Origin: Ascaphus truei
Taxonomy: Eukaryota > Chordata > Amphibia > Anura > Ascaphidae
Reading direction: 5' to 3'
DNA length: 64,000 nt
NCBI GenBank assembly: GCA_036426205.1
Contig: CM071569.1
Location: 285,070,418-285,134,417, forward strand
In this document: piece by piece, positions 22,640-34,076 of the stretch
Position numbering within the stretch: position 1 is the stretch's first letter
How the letters are laid out: each line of letters starts with the position of its first letter
Program-made: the position numbers and the translations under genes
Notes under the pieces: generated by a model
The model's input: only the letters and a program-made list of their open reading frames with translations
What the model was told of the DNA's origin: nothing
Databases searched by the model: none

Positions 22640-23240
22640 ATTACACGAGCGAAAAAAGGATTCCCTATAGGATGCGCTCACCCCCCCCACGGATATATTT
22701 AAAACATTACATTTATTTAATTCATTTACAGGGGGGAACCATAATTATTAAAACCTATGGAGCACCAACTGTAACTGGGGGCGTAGGGGTAGATATGAGG
22801 ATAGGCAGAGTAAAACGCGGTGTGTGCCAGTGTCTGCAAGGATTGTGAAAAGTGCCACTAATAACTTCAAATGAACAAGTGAAACACACTGTGCAGGACA
22901 AACACACATGTAGATAAGTTTTGTGATAGGCTCCCAGGGCAGTGAAGCGGAGGTATGATTCAGGTATAGTCCAGCGTTTACTCAAAGATGTAACAGCCTG
23001 TGCTATCTATGACTAGTGGCTACCTCCTTGGGTCCACATCATGTTTTATCTACCTGAGAGATAAACCTCCACGTTAGCAAATTCCCCCACGCTGCCTTAG
23101 CAGTGTGCAGAGCTGAGACCTGCGTCTCCGTCACCCTCGTGACAAATCAACTGTGACGTCATCACTGCCCGACGCGCGTTTCGTTCGCTTGGAACTTCGT
23201 CGGGGGTGGGCTTCTTTATATATTCCCATATATTCTATAT
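22640..23240. mobile_element. Probable retroelement carrying a hammerhead-like motif
   Basis: Starts near GGATGCGCTCACC and an ATTTATTTAATT stretch, and runs to the motif at 23172-23204 on the minus strand. Similar GCGCT-type ends plus TTTATT stretches accompany the insertions at 32973 and 48068. T-rich sequence follows to about 23480. Confidence 0.4.
23172..23204 (-). ncRNA. Hammerhead-like motif copy 4
   Basis: On the minus strand: CCGACGA + A, hairpin GUUC-CAAGC-GAAC, then GAAACGCGCGUC. GUC is the commonest natural hammerhead cleavage triplet; CCC before the core and GGG after GUC can pair as stem I. Confidence 0.5.
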
Positions 23241-23486
23241 GTGACAGTGCTACCCTCCAATATTTCTCCTTTGTGTTACCATCATGTGGTTACTGGTTGA
23301 CATTTTGACCCATATAACAGAGGAATATTGAGGTAGAGTCCCTTAATTACTAGTGATGGAGACATTTTGACCCACTTTGGCTGAACATTAATACATATGC
23401 ATTGTTATTTTCACTTTATTCTCACACTTTTGCACACTTCTTTGCCAGCCATTGACACTTTATTGGTGTAGTGCTTGATGGGTTGC

Positions 23487-24363
23487 TGTTACGCCGTGCT
23501 CACCACAAACTAGACGAGACTCCTGTACTGAGATGGGAATAGACAACACCAGCCACGGACTCGGGGGCCACGTCCGGAGTGTAGGATAGTCTTGGTAGCC
23601 GGGTCTGGAGTGAAGATGTCAGGGTAGTCGTTATACTTGCCGGGTTCCGTGCAGGAGAGGTCCGGAGCGTGGAAGGTACTATTGCAGAGGTCGGGGTTGG
23701 AGAGAGTAGGATAGTCGAAGTTCAATGCCGGGGTCAGGGTTGGAGAGAGTAGGATAGTCGAAGTTCAATGCCGAGGTCGGAGAGAGTAGGATAGTCGAAG
23801 TTCAATGCCGGGGTCGGAGTTGGAGAGGAGCGGAGAGTCAGAGAGAGCCGACTTCAGTATTCCAGAGGTGCGGGAGGTCCAAAGGCGAGCCGGGTCGGTA
23901 CACAGGAGATCAACACTAGGAGTAAGACAACAGGACAGGGACAAGGCAGGGTTAGCAGAGGCAAACACAGTGCAACGTGACTCTATGCTCAGCCAAGGTG
24001 CCAGTGGCACAGCTGAGCATATATAGGCAAGGCAGGCCGATCCACCTGGGGGTGGGGCAGAGGAGTGGCCTCCGTGGGAGCATGTGATAGGCTGGCTTAG
24101 CAAAGCAGGTGCAGCTGTTATGGGTGATGATCCGTTGCTGCCACGGAGCTTGGGAGCGTCGCGCACGCGTCATGTGCGCGTGCCGCGCACTGGGGGGCTA
24201 GCGGCGAGATCCGGGGGCAGAACCTAAGTCCGTGGTGACCGATGACGTCATCGCTGCGCACATGCATGCCACGCGTACCAGGGAAGGAGCACGGACCGCC
24301 GATGCCCCGCGCGTGCGTGCGCGAGAGGAAGCACGGGGAAAGCGGCTGTCAGCAATCCTCACA
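23487..24363. mobile_element. Solo LTR (~877 bp) with internal minisatellite
   Basis: Starts TGTTACGCCGTGCTCACC and ends at TCCTCACA; flanks GTTGC and GTTAC match 4 of 5. At 23680-23830 three copies of a ~47-60-bp unit, GGAGAGAGTAGGATAGTCGA then AGTTCAATGCCG, are expanded. GC-rich right half. Confidence 0.55.
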
Positions 24364-25176
24364 GTTACGTTGTCACTAGGTAATCATATAGAGGCGGTCA
24401 GTTTCCGGCCGGGTGACCGCCTGTTTACATCACCCCCACATTTTCACGTGTTTTTTGCAGCCTCACTATAGGTAGTTCCCTTTATACGGGTTTCATTGTA
24501 ACACTTCAGTATCTTAATAAAGGTCCCGGACTGAGACGTTGATGATGTAGTTAATAAATATCTTTATTTTGTTATAATTGGGGAGGGGGATAGAACGTTC
24601 TAGGACTGCTGAGACGCTACACAGGGGGAAAAAGGTAGAACAATAACGTGCTCACGTAAAGTGGTGTATAATGGGGAACAGTGGAACAGAAACCCTTCTA
24701 TTCAGTTACAGTAATGAAGATGAATAAAACATAAAATGTATTAGGTTATACACATAAAATAATTGGTACATAGAAATCATTCAAATCGAAGGAGGGGGGA
24801 GGGGAGTGTGGTATATACTGGGAGGGAACTGCTATCAATGGAGCTGTTATAGTAGTTAACCTAGAGTAGTGTATTTTGTATGCCTTAGGTACAGATCTCA
24901 GGATAGGGATAATGCTTCAGGAAGAACTGGAACTATCTAGAAGAACTTGTTGGTTAGTTCATAATTATTCAAACTGAATGGGACTGCAGGGACCCCCGCT
25001 GTGTTAATCCGATGGGCCATTAGTCTGGCTGCAGAATCTCACAGAAATGTTGCAGTGTTTACTGTGAGATAGCCCCAGATTTTCCTAGGCAAGTCCGCGG
25101 ATACTGGTGGCTGCATCTGTATACTGATATTGGTCGAGTAATCCTGTGCTAAATGAGCTGGCACGAGATCAGGCCT
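24364..25176. other. Unassigned sequence
   Basis: AT-rich; contains AATAAATATCTTTATTTTG at 24553. No element recognised. Confidence 0.4.
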
Positions 25177-25182
25177 TTTAAA

Positions 25183-25682
25183 GCTGTAGTTCAAGCAATA
25201 TCCTACATGTGTGGTTTAAAAAAAAAAAAAAACTAAATCAGTTCTGTATTATGATAAAATACTTGTAGCATTTTTTTAAAATTAAAAAAAACTATTATAA
25301 AGAAAATGTTAATGTATTATGCTATAACAAGCATTTTTGTTTCTATAGCAACCATTTACAAAGTCACATCCCCTTCTGAGACGGGCTCTGACACACCCCT
25401 TTTTGAGTCCCGCCCTCTCTCTAGCAGTGCACCATTTGTATCTAGTTGCCTGCCTGGTCACATGATCTTCCCCACAGAACTTTGCATCTTGGGTACTTTT
25501 GTGCAGCACTAACGGTGATTTTAAGAACCCCATGAGCCGAATCTTCAGCGATCTATTACAGGAGAACGGCTCAATCGGCAACTTAGCTAATCACTTGTCA
25601 GTGTGTAGAAGATTGTATTGAGGCACATATTGAATGGGAAAAAATATATATATTTATTAAAACGGCAGCTTGAACTGCAGCT
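25183..25682. mobile_element. TTAA-targeting short DNA transposon (Kolobok- or piggyBac-like)
   Basis: Inverted ends AGCTGTAGTTCAAGC (25183) and GCTTGAACTGCAGCT (ending 25682), with TTAA on both outer sides (25179-25182, 25683-25686). 500 bp, no ORF of interest. Related partial copies lie at 6126-6530 and 9150-9290. Confidence 0.78.
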
Positions 25683-25689
25683 TTAAAAC

Positions 25690-26290
25690 CCTGTGTACTT
25701 ACTCAGCACATCTCTCTGCAAGTATATATATAATCCCTTCTTCCAGGAAGCGTATACATCATTCTCCCGATATCCTTAATCTTCTCCCTCCTGCCTCTAG
25801 CCTAGCACTGTACTCCACATCAGATATTACAAAGATTAAAGCATCCTAGCTGCTTGTTTCGTGGCAGGCTGGTTTTAGATTGTAAGCTCTGTGGACCACT
25901 GCATTCCTCACCAACGGTATCAGTGTATGTTAATGTTGTCATTTTATTGTTGTTTTCTTTACAGCCCATTGCGCTTCTCTGCGGAATAAGTTTGTGCATG
26001 ATAAATACGGGATGGTAATACATGGTAATTCACTGAGCACTGCTCATCATCTTCATGGAAAGCAGATGGTATTTTGCAATGCTGAATATATATGAGCAGT
26101 GGAGCAATTGAGCAAAGCATATATGATAGCAAAATAATTTGAAGTTCAGTATAATCTGTTACCTACAATATTCCTCGGAGGGATAATGTGCTTTAAAATG
26201 TATGCTATAACCACGAATGTGCTTCTAGCTCGCCCAACCCAAAGTTAGCACGCTCAGTGTAGGACAGTCCATTAATAGTGTGCATTATAA
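25690..26290. other. Unassigned sequence
   Basis: No recognisable repeat or gene. Confidence 0.4.
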
Positions 26291-26485
26291 CAGGGGTGCA
26301 CAAACTTTTTGTCTCGCGCCCCCCCCCCTGCCGGCTCTCCCCCCTGCTCGCGCCCCCCTTACCTGGTCTGAAGCGTCAAATGATGCCGCAGGGATATGTG
26401 ACGTCACATGACCCCATGGCGAAGCCGACTGAATCACGGTAAGTGAAGTTGCAGAGGCCTCGCGCAGTCCCCCGGCATTTAATTT
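26291..26485. mobile_element. GC-rich hAT MITE, truncated
   Basis: Starts CAGGGGTGCACAAACTTTTT and runs into GC-rich sequence with CCTTACCTGGTCTGAAGCG and CACGGTAAGTGAAGTTGCAG then AGGCCTCGCGC. This interior resembles the unit of the 51-bp minisatellite at 8155. The right end is missing; short TATATACA-based repeats follow to 26560, and 26561-26942 is unassigned. Confidence 0.65.
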
Positions 26486-26942
26486 AAATTATACATATAT
26501 ACAGGACCTATATACAGGACCTATATACATAAACGTATACCTATATACATAAACGTATACAATAGCCACACACAATGGGTAAAACATAAAATAACAGCTT
26601 TACTACAAAACGATAACATGGCTACCGGTTACAGCCTACCCACCAGGCCTCGCCCGGCCGTAACCACCCGCCCAGTGTCCCACACACTTGTTCCCAGTCC
26701 CCCACAGTACCTGATGGGGCCCTTGGACACCCAACCACTCTAGTGTCCACAAGGATATAACCCCTCACCCTTATATGTGGTCAGCGCTGCCACTGCAGTG
26801 TATGTTGGTGCACTTGTGCGTGGGGTACCTGCGGCGCGCTGCGTCCTGCGATGCGGTGCACGGACATGTGGTTACATGCAGGGATTAACCGAGGCAGGCT
26901 GACACCTGCAGCGTGTCCAATGCAGGAACAGCGAATAACAAG

Positions 26943-27848
26943 TGTAACGGCTGGACCCCCTTGTCTGACCCCCTTGTCTGACCCCCCCAATCTCACATTG
27001 GCCCGTGTGGTCTAACCGGTCCCCATTACGTGATCATGTATGGTGGTGCACCTGCAAGTAACAGGACTCCTGAGTCTCCCGCTTGATGGTATTAGGGGAT
27101 GTCATCAGGACAGGTAGCTGAGGTAGTGGGTGTGAGTCCTACCTATATCATGGGCAGCGCCTCCACCTCATCAGGATCTGTGCTTCCGCAGGGAGATGGT
27201 CCTGGTGAGGAACTCCTTCTCAGTGGTGACTGCCACTGTTGAGTAATCTCACACTCACACAGTGGGGGTATCTTTGAACAGGGCATCTTTATTTGCATGG
27301 TATGGGCCAGCTGCCCCTCACAGATAACAGCTCAGCCGCTCATCTCTTTGCAGCACTCCATTAGGAAGGTCCCTTCTCCCTAATAGAGCTGCTTTCCACC
27401 TTTACTCTCAAAGAGATTCCCCAGCTTCTCTGGCTGCTGTAATCTCCTCTCCTGAGCTGCTTTGTCTCTCTCAGCTCCTCTCTTGAGCTGCTCTGTCTGT
27501 CAGCTCTAACTCTGCTCAATGTGCTGCGTCTGGTCACTGACTCACAGCTAGCACGAGACACTGCAACACTGTTGCAGACCTTCACGTGCCTCTCACTGAA
27601 CAGAGGCAGCACAACAACAGGAAACTGACTTCTAACTTTAGGCAGTGCTGTGTCTTATATCACCCCCCAGAGAACAAACCACTAAGTGTGGGCACAATGC
27701 ATGTTGTCACTTCCTTTGGGGACATATGACACCTCACCAGGGTTTGAGGGCAAACCTCCATTGATTGTTGCTGGCAATCCTGCATACTTACCAGGTTTAC
27801 TGCCAGCATGAGAAAGAGATATGTACACCAATCTTACACATGGCTACA
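26943..27848 (-). mobile_element. Solo LTR of a Gypsy-type element (906 bp)
   Basis: Starts TGTAACGGCTGG, ends TGGCTACA, flanked by CAAG on both sides. The minus-strand AATAAA lies at about 27287 (TTTATT on +). It has the same terminal style as 39587 and 58231. Confidence 0.8.
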
Positions 27849-28046
27849 CAAGAATAACCATAACACAAATAACAGCAGCGGTTGGGGAATGAGAATCGGA
27901 CGATTGTTTTGTCCTCGTGGAGTTTATTTGCTTCATTTCTATCTCAAATTTATGTAACAATTTGCGTGACAAATTAGTATGGATGAGAATCAGCAGCAGT
28001 TATATGGAGGGGCGATAAGACCACATGAACTAGACCAGAGGTCTCA

Positions 28047-28112
28047 AACTCCGTCCTCAAGGGCCCCCAACAGGCCAGGTTTTATGGATATCCCTGCTTC
28101 AAGATCAGATTT
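28047..28112. mobile_element. Partial palindromic hAT MITE
   Basis: AACTCCGTCCTCAAGGGCCC and GGATATCCCTGCTTCAAG; left half only. The segment 28113-28490 is unassigned. Confidence 0.65.
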
Positions 28113-28490
28113 GATGTTGCACTACATTAAAATACAACTTGCGATGCATTCGCACGAATGAGACAGGTCTGCAACCCTGCCTCTCCCCATTATCTCTTAG
28201 CAAACAGAGCTTCCACAGCAGCCAGGGATTCTGGGTAATGGCATGCAGATGAGCACTCACAGCGAGTCACCATCTGCTTCTTGTCCACTTTAACATGGAC
28301 CCCTATAAGCTTATGCCTGCCGCATTACACAGCTTTTCAGCACAGCCTGGGTTGCAGAAGTGCAGAGCCAGTAACCCTACTCACAGACAGCTATTACTAC
28401 CTTTTGGGTCTCAGTGTGATGTTGGTTGCTGGCTATGCAACGTGATGCTGGTACTGGGTATAACCAGACATTAAAAAAAGTTATGGTAGG

Positions 28491-29132
28491 TGTAACAGGG
28501 GAATAATCCCTGTTCAAGTAATGTGCCTTTAATCTGGCAGTGTGGTGGTTAACTGCTGGTAGTCAATTAATAAACACCACCTGCCTGATTGCTTACAAAA
28601 GCCTGTCTGTTGAGACAGGAAGTGACTCCTTAGCTCTGAATGAGAGCTGACCTTAGGAGATACAGAGGAGTGTTCTTGAGACTCCCAGGAGAGACTGACC
28701 AAGAGAACACACATCTCTGGAGCTGACCGGTCTTGAGCTCTGCCCTGCATAGCTGATTGCAAGACACCAAATAAGACTTCTAAACCTGGATGCTGATATT
28801 TTCTGTGCACGCACGGGTGCGGTTCCAGGAGAGCAGAGAATCTTACTCTACAGCAAGAAACAGATAAGACTTTCATAATTAAGAGACTGCTTATATCTGC
28901 TTATTTCATGCTATATGTTTGGGGCTGGGAGAAATGCTTAACTAACAGAGATGTGAATTAATTGCATAGTGTTTCACTAGAAATACTCCCAAGTGAATAG
29001 AATCTTTGTTCCCCCCCCCCCCCCTGTGTCTGGATGATTTCCTGATAAAAAGAAAACGGCACAATAAAGCCTTATTATAATTTCACCTTATAAAAGCCTC
29101 CAATTGTGTACCTCTGTGAACGTCCGTCTACA
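28491..29132 (+). mobile_element. Solo LTR (642 bp), distinct family
   Basis: Starts TGTAACAGGGGAATAATCC, ends GTCCGTCTACA, flanked by a perfect 5-bp duplication GTAGG (28486-28490 and 29133-29137). A + strand AATAAA lies at about 29064, near the 3' end as expected. A C-run at 29010-29024 is internal. Confidence 0.8.
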
Positions 29133-29308
29133 GTAGGTAATAAAAATGGACAAAAAAAACCTGCGCCATACAGTTGCACTATAAAGGTTCCAATGAGGAA
29201 TCAACATGTTTAAATATATATTTCTCTTCAGCTTCTCAAGTATCTTCCATTAAGTGGCATTTAGGTCAAAATCCTAAATGTGTTTCTTTTTATTATAAAT
29301 CAGTGTGG

Positions 29309-29372
29309 GGCCGCCTGTGCTGGAGCAGGGATATCCTCAAAACCTGACCTGTTGGGGGGTTCTTGAGAGCCC
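29309..29372. mobile_element. Partial palindromic hAT MITE
   Basis: GGAGCAGGGATATCCTCAAA, ACCTGACCTGTTGGGG; right half only. The flanks, 29138-29308 and 29373-30025, show nothing recognisable. Confidence 0.65.
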
Positions 29373-30025
29373 CTGTTTTATTCTAATAAACGGATTGTGA
29401 TTGCACCTCCCACATTGCAGCCGTTCTGCCGCACGCCTCCCAGCTCCACTCTGTGCCAATATAAATCCAGTTACAAGCAGAATACATGGAGGTTGTTCTT
29501 GTTTGTGGATAAGGACGGTGGAATAATTGAGGTTCGGCTAATTTATGTTAGTGACTAATTACAGTATTATGGGGTAAGTGGATCAGGTTAATTACTGAGA
29601 CCTTTGTTTATCTTTTCCATAGTGGTATCAAATTATTGCCTTTATAAAAAAAACGGTTATTAATCTCTTTGTTTTATTGCGCTGGCGGTCCCATCGAGCG
29701 TGCTGCGTGGCCTCACAATCAGACAGTTATCCCCAAACGTCGCTGTTTATCATACATTTATACAGAAATGTGAAGGCTGACTCCTTTATTTGCACCGCAG
29801 TAATAAGTAATAATAGTAATGGAAAAAAAGGTACTGCCTAATGCTGAAGTACTCAGAGCAGTAATAGGAGGAAAGGAGAGCTGATGCACTCTGGGTCTAT
29901 TTATAAAAGTATGAAACGTTTCATTGAAACGTCTAAAAAACAATATACACAGAAAAACAATGGATTCCATCTCCACAATATAAGTGATCACATCATTAAC
30001 ACGTTCAGGGGGCGACCGTATACAG

Positions 30026-30386
30026 CAGCCGTGCGCAAACTGGGGGGGCGCGGGATTTTTCTGGGGGGGCGCGGGCGGTTGCAGAGGCCCCGTGCTCTTC
30101 CCCGAGGCATTTATATTAAATGCCGGGGGACCACGCGAGGTCACGGCAACTTCCACTTACCGGGATTCAGCCGGCTTCTGGTCACGTCGCCATGACAATG
30201 CAGCGTCCAATGACGCCGCGGGGTCATGTGACGTGTCGTCATGGAACCGCGCATCAAATGACGCTGCGGGGTCAAGTGACGTCACGTGACCCTCGGTGTC
30301 ATTTGACGCCAGGTCACTGGGGAGGGGGGCGCAAGCTCTGGAGCCGGCGCACAGGGGGCGCAGCAAAAAAACTTGGCGCGCCCCTG
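30026..30386. mobile_element. GC-rich hAT MITE (361 bp)
   Basis: Starts CAGCCGTGCGCAAACTGGG, ends ACTTGGCGCGCCCCTG. Flanks ATACAG and ATAAAG match in part. The interior has paired GTCACGTGAC-type palindromes. Confidence 0.72.
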
Positions 30387-30454
30387 ATAAAGAGAATATT
30401 GACACAAGATGTCCACTGTTCTATGCAGGGTGTACTTTTTTTTAATGCTTTAAT

Positions 30455-30651
30455 ATAGGGGTTCTCAACTCCAGTCCTCAAGACCCCCCCCCCCCAACAG
30501 GTCAGGTATTGGGGATATCCCTGCTTCAGCACTTTGACCGAGCACCTGATTGAGCCACCTGTTCTGAAGCAGAGACTTATTGAGCCACCTGTGCTGAAGC
30601 AGATATTATCCCTAATACCTGACCTGTTGGGGGTGGGGGTCTAGGACCCCG
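30455..30651. mobile_element. Palindromic hAT MITE with perfect 8-bp target duplication
   Basis: Starts near GGGGTTCTCAACTCCAGTCC, ends GGGGTCTAGGACCCC, flanked by GCTTTAAT at 30447-30454 and 30652-30659. Confidence 0.88.
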
Positions 30652-30664
30652 GCTTTAATAAGGA

Positions 30665-31795
30665 AATACCATCACCACATGACCATCGAAGTGTCAACCC
30701 CCGACCTTACACCTGCGGTACAGACCGAAGTCTCTGAGTGTCTCTCTGCTATATCATCCTGGATGGCCCTCCGCCGCCTGAAACTTAACATGGCAAAAAC
30801 AGAGCTTCTCATACTTCCTCCCAAACCTGGCCCTACTACCTCCTTCCACATTACTGTTGGAACTACCATCATTCACCCAGTAGCCCAAGTACGCTGCCAA
30901 GGGGTCATACTCGATTTCTCTCTCACATTTGCCCCTCACATTTAAAACATTTCTAATACTTGTCACTTTTTCCTCCGCAATATAACTAAGATTCGCCCGT
31001 TCCTCGGTTACTCGACTGCTAAAACTCTGACACAGACCCTCATTCTCTCCCGTCTCGATTACTGTAACCTCCTGCTGTCCGGCCTCCCTGCCTCTCACCT
31101 GTCTCCCCTATAAACTATCCTAAACACTGCTGCCAGAATCACTCTACTCTTTCCTAAATCTGTTTCCGCGTCTCCCCTCCTGAAATCGCTCTCCTGGCTT
31201 CCGATCAAATCCCACATCTCACACTCAATTCTCCTCCTCACTTTTTAAGCTTTACACTCCTCTGCCCCTCCTTACATCTCAGCCCTAATTTCTCGCTATG
31301 CACCATCCCGACTCTTGCGTTCTTCTCAAGGATGTCTTCTTTCTACCCCCTTTGTATCTAAAGTCCTCTCCCGCCTTAAACCTTTCTCACTGACTGCCCC
31401 GCACCTCTGGAATGCCCTTCCCCTCAATACCCGACTTGCACCCTCTCTATCCACCTTTAAGACCCACCTTAAGACACATTTGCTTAAAGAAGCATATGAA
31501 TAGCACTGGATAATCCTGGACACACGATACATAAATCTTGGCCCCCTGCAGACGCACTTACTAGAATTCCCTCCTACTGTCTCTGTACGTTCTCCCTACC
31601 TACCAATTAGATTGTAAGCTCCTGGGAGCAGGGACTCCTCTTCCTTAATGTTACTTTTATGTCTGAAGCACTTATTCCCATGATCTGTTATTTATATTAT
31701 TTGTTATTTATATGATATGTATTACTACTGTGAAGAGCGATGTACATTTATGGCGCTATATAAATAAAGACATACAATACAATACAGTATGTGGC
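30665..31795 (+). pseudogene. L2-like LINE copy A, 3' part of ORF2 and tail
   Basis: Reads LKLNMAKTELLILPPKP (30779-30830), then in shifting frames SRLDYCN, SAPPYISAL, LTAPHLWNALPLNTRL and KTHLKTHLLKEAYE up to 31500, the C-terminal signature of L2-clade RT proteins. The 3' UTR contains AGATTGTAAGCTCCTGGGAG and ends GCGCTATATAAATAAAG plus an ATACA-type repeat. 5' truncated and frameshifted (early stop near 30945). Confidence 0.82.
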
Positions 31796-31939
31796 AACTA
31801 CTATTATCTGAGTAGCACTTTGGTATATAGTGTTGATCAAGTCTGCACAAGGAATTCACTACAAACTCCAATCATCATGTTATGCTGTTTAGTTCAAACT
31901 ATGGGACATTAAGATATAGATATGATCTATGATACCCTG

Positions 31940-32972
31940 TTCAACGTTCTGTCGCACTGATTTTGGGACTTTACTGTTCAAATGTCTTTCTTCTCTGTCT
32001 TTGACTCTCTACTCAGACCACCCTCAGCTGCCTCCTCTTCTTCCTCCATCTCACCTCAGGACTTTGCTGACTATTTTAAGGAATCCATACATCAGAACAT
32101 CCACTCTGTTTCCTCCTCCCATCCTACACCCCTTCCTAACTCTCCTCCTGCCTTCCTTGACTCTTTATCCGCTGTCACAGAGGAGGATGTGGCACTGCTG
32201 TCCTCCTCTTCTCCATCCAGCACTTGCCCTCTTCACCTCATTCCCTCCCATCTCCTGAAACCTCTTGCTCCTACTATAATCCCTACGCTCACACACATTT
32301 TTAACTTCTCCCTCTACTCTGGTACCTTTCCCTCCTCCTTCAAACATGTAACAGTCATATCATTACTCAAAAACAACAAGCTTGACTCTACCTGTCTTTC
32401 TAACTATCGACCTGTCTCCCTCCTGCCTTTTGCCTCTAAACTCCTTGAATGTCTTGTATTCTCTCGCTTGCTCTACTTTCTCAACACCTATTCTCTCCTA
32501 GACCCTCTACAATCTGGCTTCCGCACTGCTCACTCGACTGAAACAGCCCTCACTAAAATAACTAATGATCTCCTTGCTGCCAAAGACAGAGAGAGGTCAT
32601 TACACTCTGCTCATATTACTCGACCTCTCTGCAGCATTTTACACCGTGGACCACCCTCTTCTCCTTCACATTCTCCATACTCTTGGTATTCGTAACAAAG
32701 CTCTATCCTGGATCTCCTCTTACCTCTCCCATCATACTTTCAGTGTCTCTTCTGCTAACACCTCCTCCTCCTCTATCGATCTCTCTGTGGGGTACCCCAT
32801 GGTTCTGTCCTGAGACCTCTTCTCTTTTCTCTGTACATACTTTCTCTAGGTGACCTAATCACAATTCTTGGGTTTAAATATCACCTCTATGTTGATGACA
32901 CACAAATTTACATTTCAAACCCTGACCTTACACCTGCTGTACAGACTAAAGTTTCTGAATGTCTCTCTGCGA
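31940..32972 (+). pseudogene. L2-like LINE copy B, RT N-terminal half
   Basis: A 237-aa ORF at 31982-32695 holds the RT N-terminal region ([33 protein letters not shown]). The frame then shifts near 32590 into 32565-32813, with motif [20 protein letters not shown]. Motif C YVDD sits at about 32888-32899 in a third frame. The reading is cut at 32972 by an insertion and resumes at 34077. No endonuclease domain is present, so it is 5' truncated. Confidence 0.88.
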
Positions 32973-33805
32973 CGAACAAGAACAGGGGGAGCACAGGTTG
33001 AGGGACAATACAAATGTTTATAACGCTTTGATGGATTTTAAGGTTATGATATCCTAGAATATTGTATTTGATGAAGTGTAAAATATCATAAACACTTACA
33101 CGGCCTTGTGTAAATGCTTTCACATCAAGGTTTCTTTGCTTTACTTCTTTATCTTCTATGTTCTCTCGGTGCGGTCCTTTCTTCTCCTCTGGCCAAAGGA
33201 AGGCTTCTCCAATCTTTTCTTTTTTTGAGGGGCTGGCTTGCAGTGTTGTCCTCAGTGCACAAAAAGAGTACAAAACAGATTTGTGAGGGACAAAACAAAT
33301 ATGATATAATAATCACTAACACCGATGGTTTGATAAATCAAATGCAGAGAAATACTGCATACACTCACACGGGAAAGTGTGAGTGTCCTCTGGAGGGAAG
33401 TGTCTTTAATTGCACTTCTCTGCAGATCTATCATATGAGGCTCCTGTTTTTCACACTGTATATTGAGAAAACAGAGGTGAGTGGGGATATAACCAAAAAA
33501 ATTAGAAAATTACTCACACGGCCATGTGTGAGTATACACTAGAGTTGGTTTCTCTTCCTTCCTCTTTAAAACTCCAATAGGCTTCAGCTGAGTGGGAATC
33601 ACTCAGAGTGCCTTGTTAACACAGTGGATCCAAGGTGAGGTAATCGTGATCTTTAATGAACTAAAAACAATAACAATACACAAAACCACAGTACAAAAGG
33701 TTTAAAAAGCACTCAGTCAAAGCGACATGAGGGCTGGGTGAATGTAAAAAAAGCCAGTCTGTCAGGAAAGTTCTTGCAGGATGTTTAAGTGCGCATCTAA
33801 CTCTC

Positions 33806-33998
33806 CGCATCCGGGTGTTGTGTTGCGCTCCTATCTCCTGCTCCTGACGGTGGCTGAGATGGTTCAAAATACTCAGGGATTGAAGCAACGCGTTTCGCCC
33901 TTCTTGGGCTTCCTCAGGCTAAAATCCCTGAGTATTTTGAACCATCTCAGCCACCGTCAGGAGCAGGTGATAGGAGCGCAACACAACACCCGGACGCG
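33806..33998. repeat. Inverted repeat (76-bp arms) around hammerhead-like motif
   Basis: Left arm CGCATCCGGGTGTTGTGTTG ... ACTCAGGGATT; right arm AATCCCTGAGTATTTTG ... CAACACAACACCCGGACGCG. Nearly perfect, with a ~41-bp loop. Confidence 0.9.
33887..33919 (-). ncRNA. Hammerhead-like motif copy 5
   Basis: On the minus strand: CCTGAGGA + A, hairpin GCCC-AAGAA-GGGC, then GAAACGCGUU. AGC before CTGAGGA and GCU after GUU can pair as a 3-bp stem I. It sits in the loop of the palindrome at 33806-33998. Confidence 0.5.
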
Positions 33999-34076
33999 GG
34001 TTTTTCTCTATAAAGAATTTTTTATTTCCCTACACATTCAATTCAGTGGTAGCGCCCAGGCATTTTCTATCGCCAT

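Larger units (their letters stand above)
32973..34076. mobile_element. 1.1-kb foldback retroelement inserted in L2 copy B
   Basis: Flanked by an exact 13-bp target duplication TGTCTCTCTGCGA (32960-32972 and 34077-34089). The right part holds an inverted repeat with arms 33806-33881 and 33923-33998, with the hammerhead-like motif in the loop. It then has GGGTTTTTCTCTATAAAG, ATTTTTTATTT and an end with GTAGCGCCCAGG. There is no convincing ORF. Long duplication plus foldback suggests target-primed retrotransposition of a non-autonomous, possibly Penelope-like element; that class is an inference. Confidence 0.8.
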
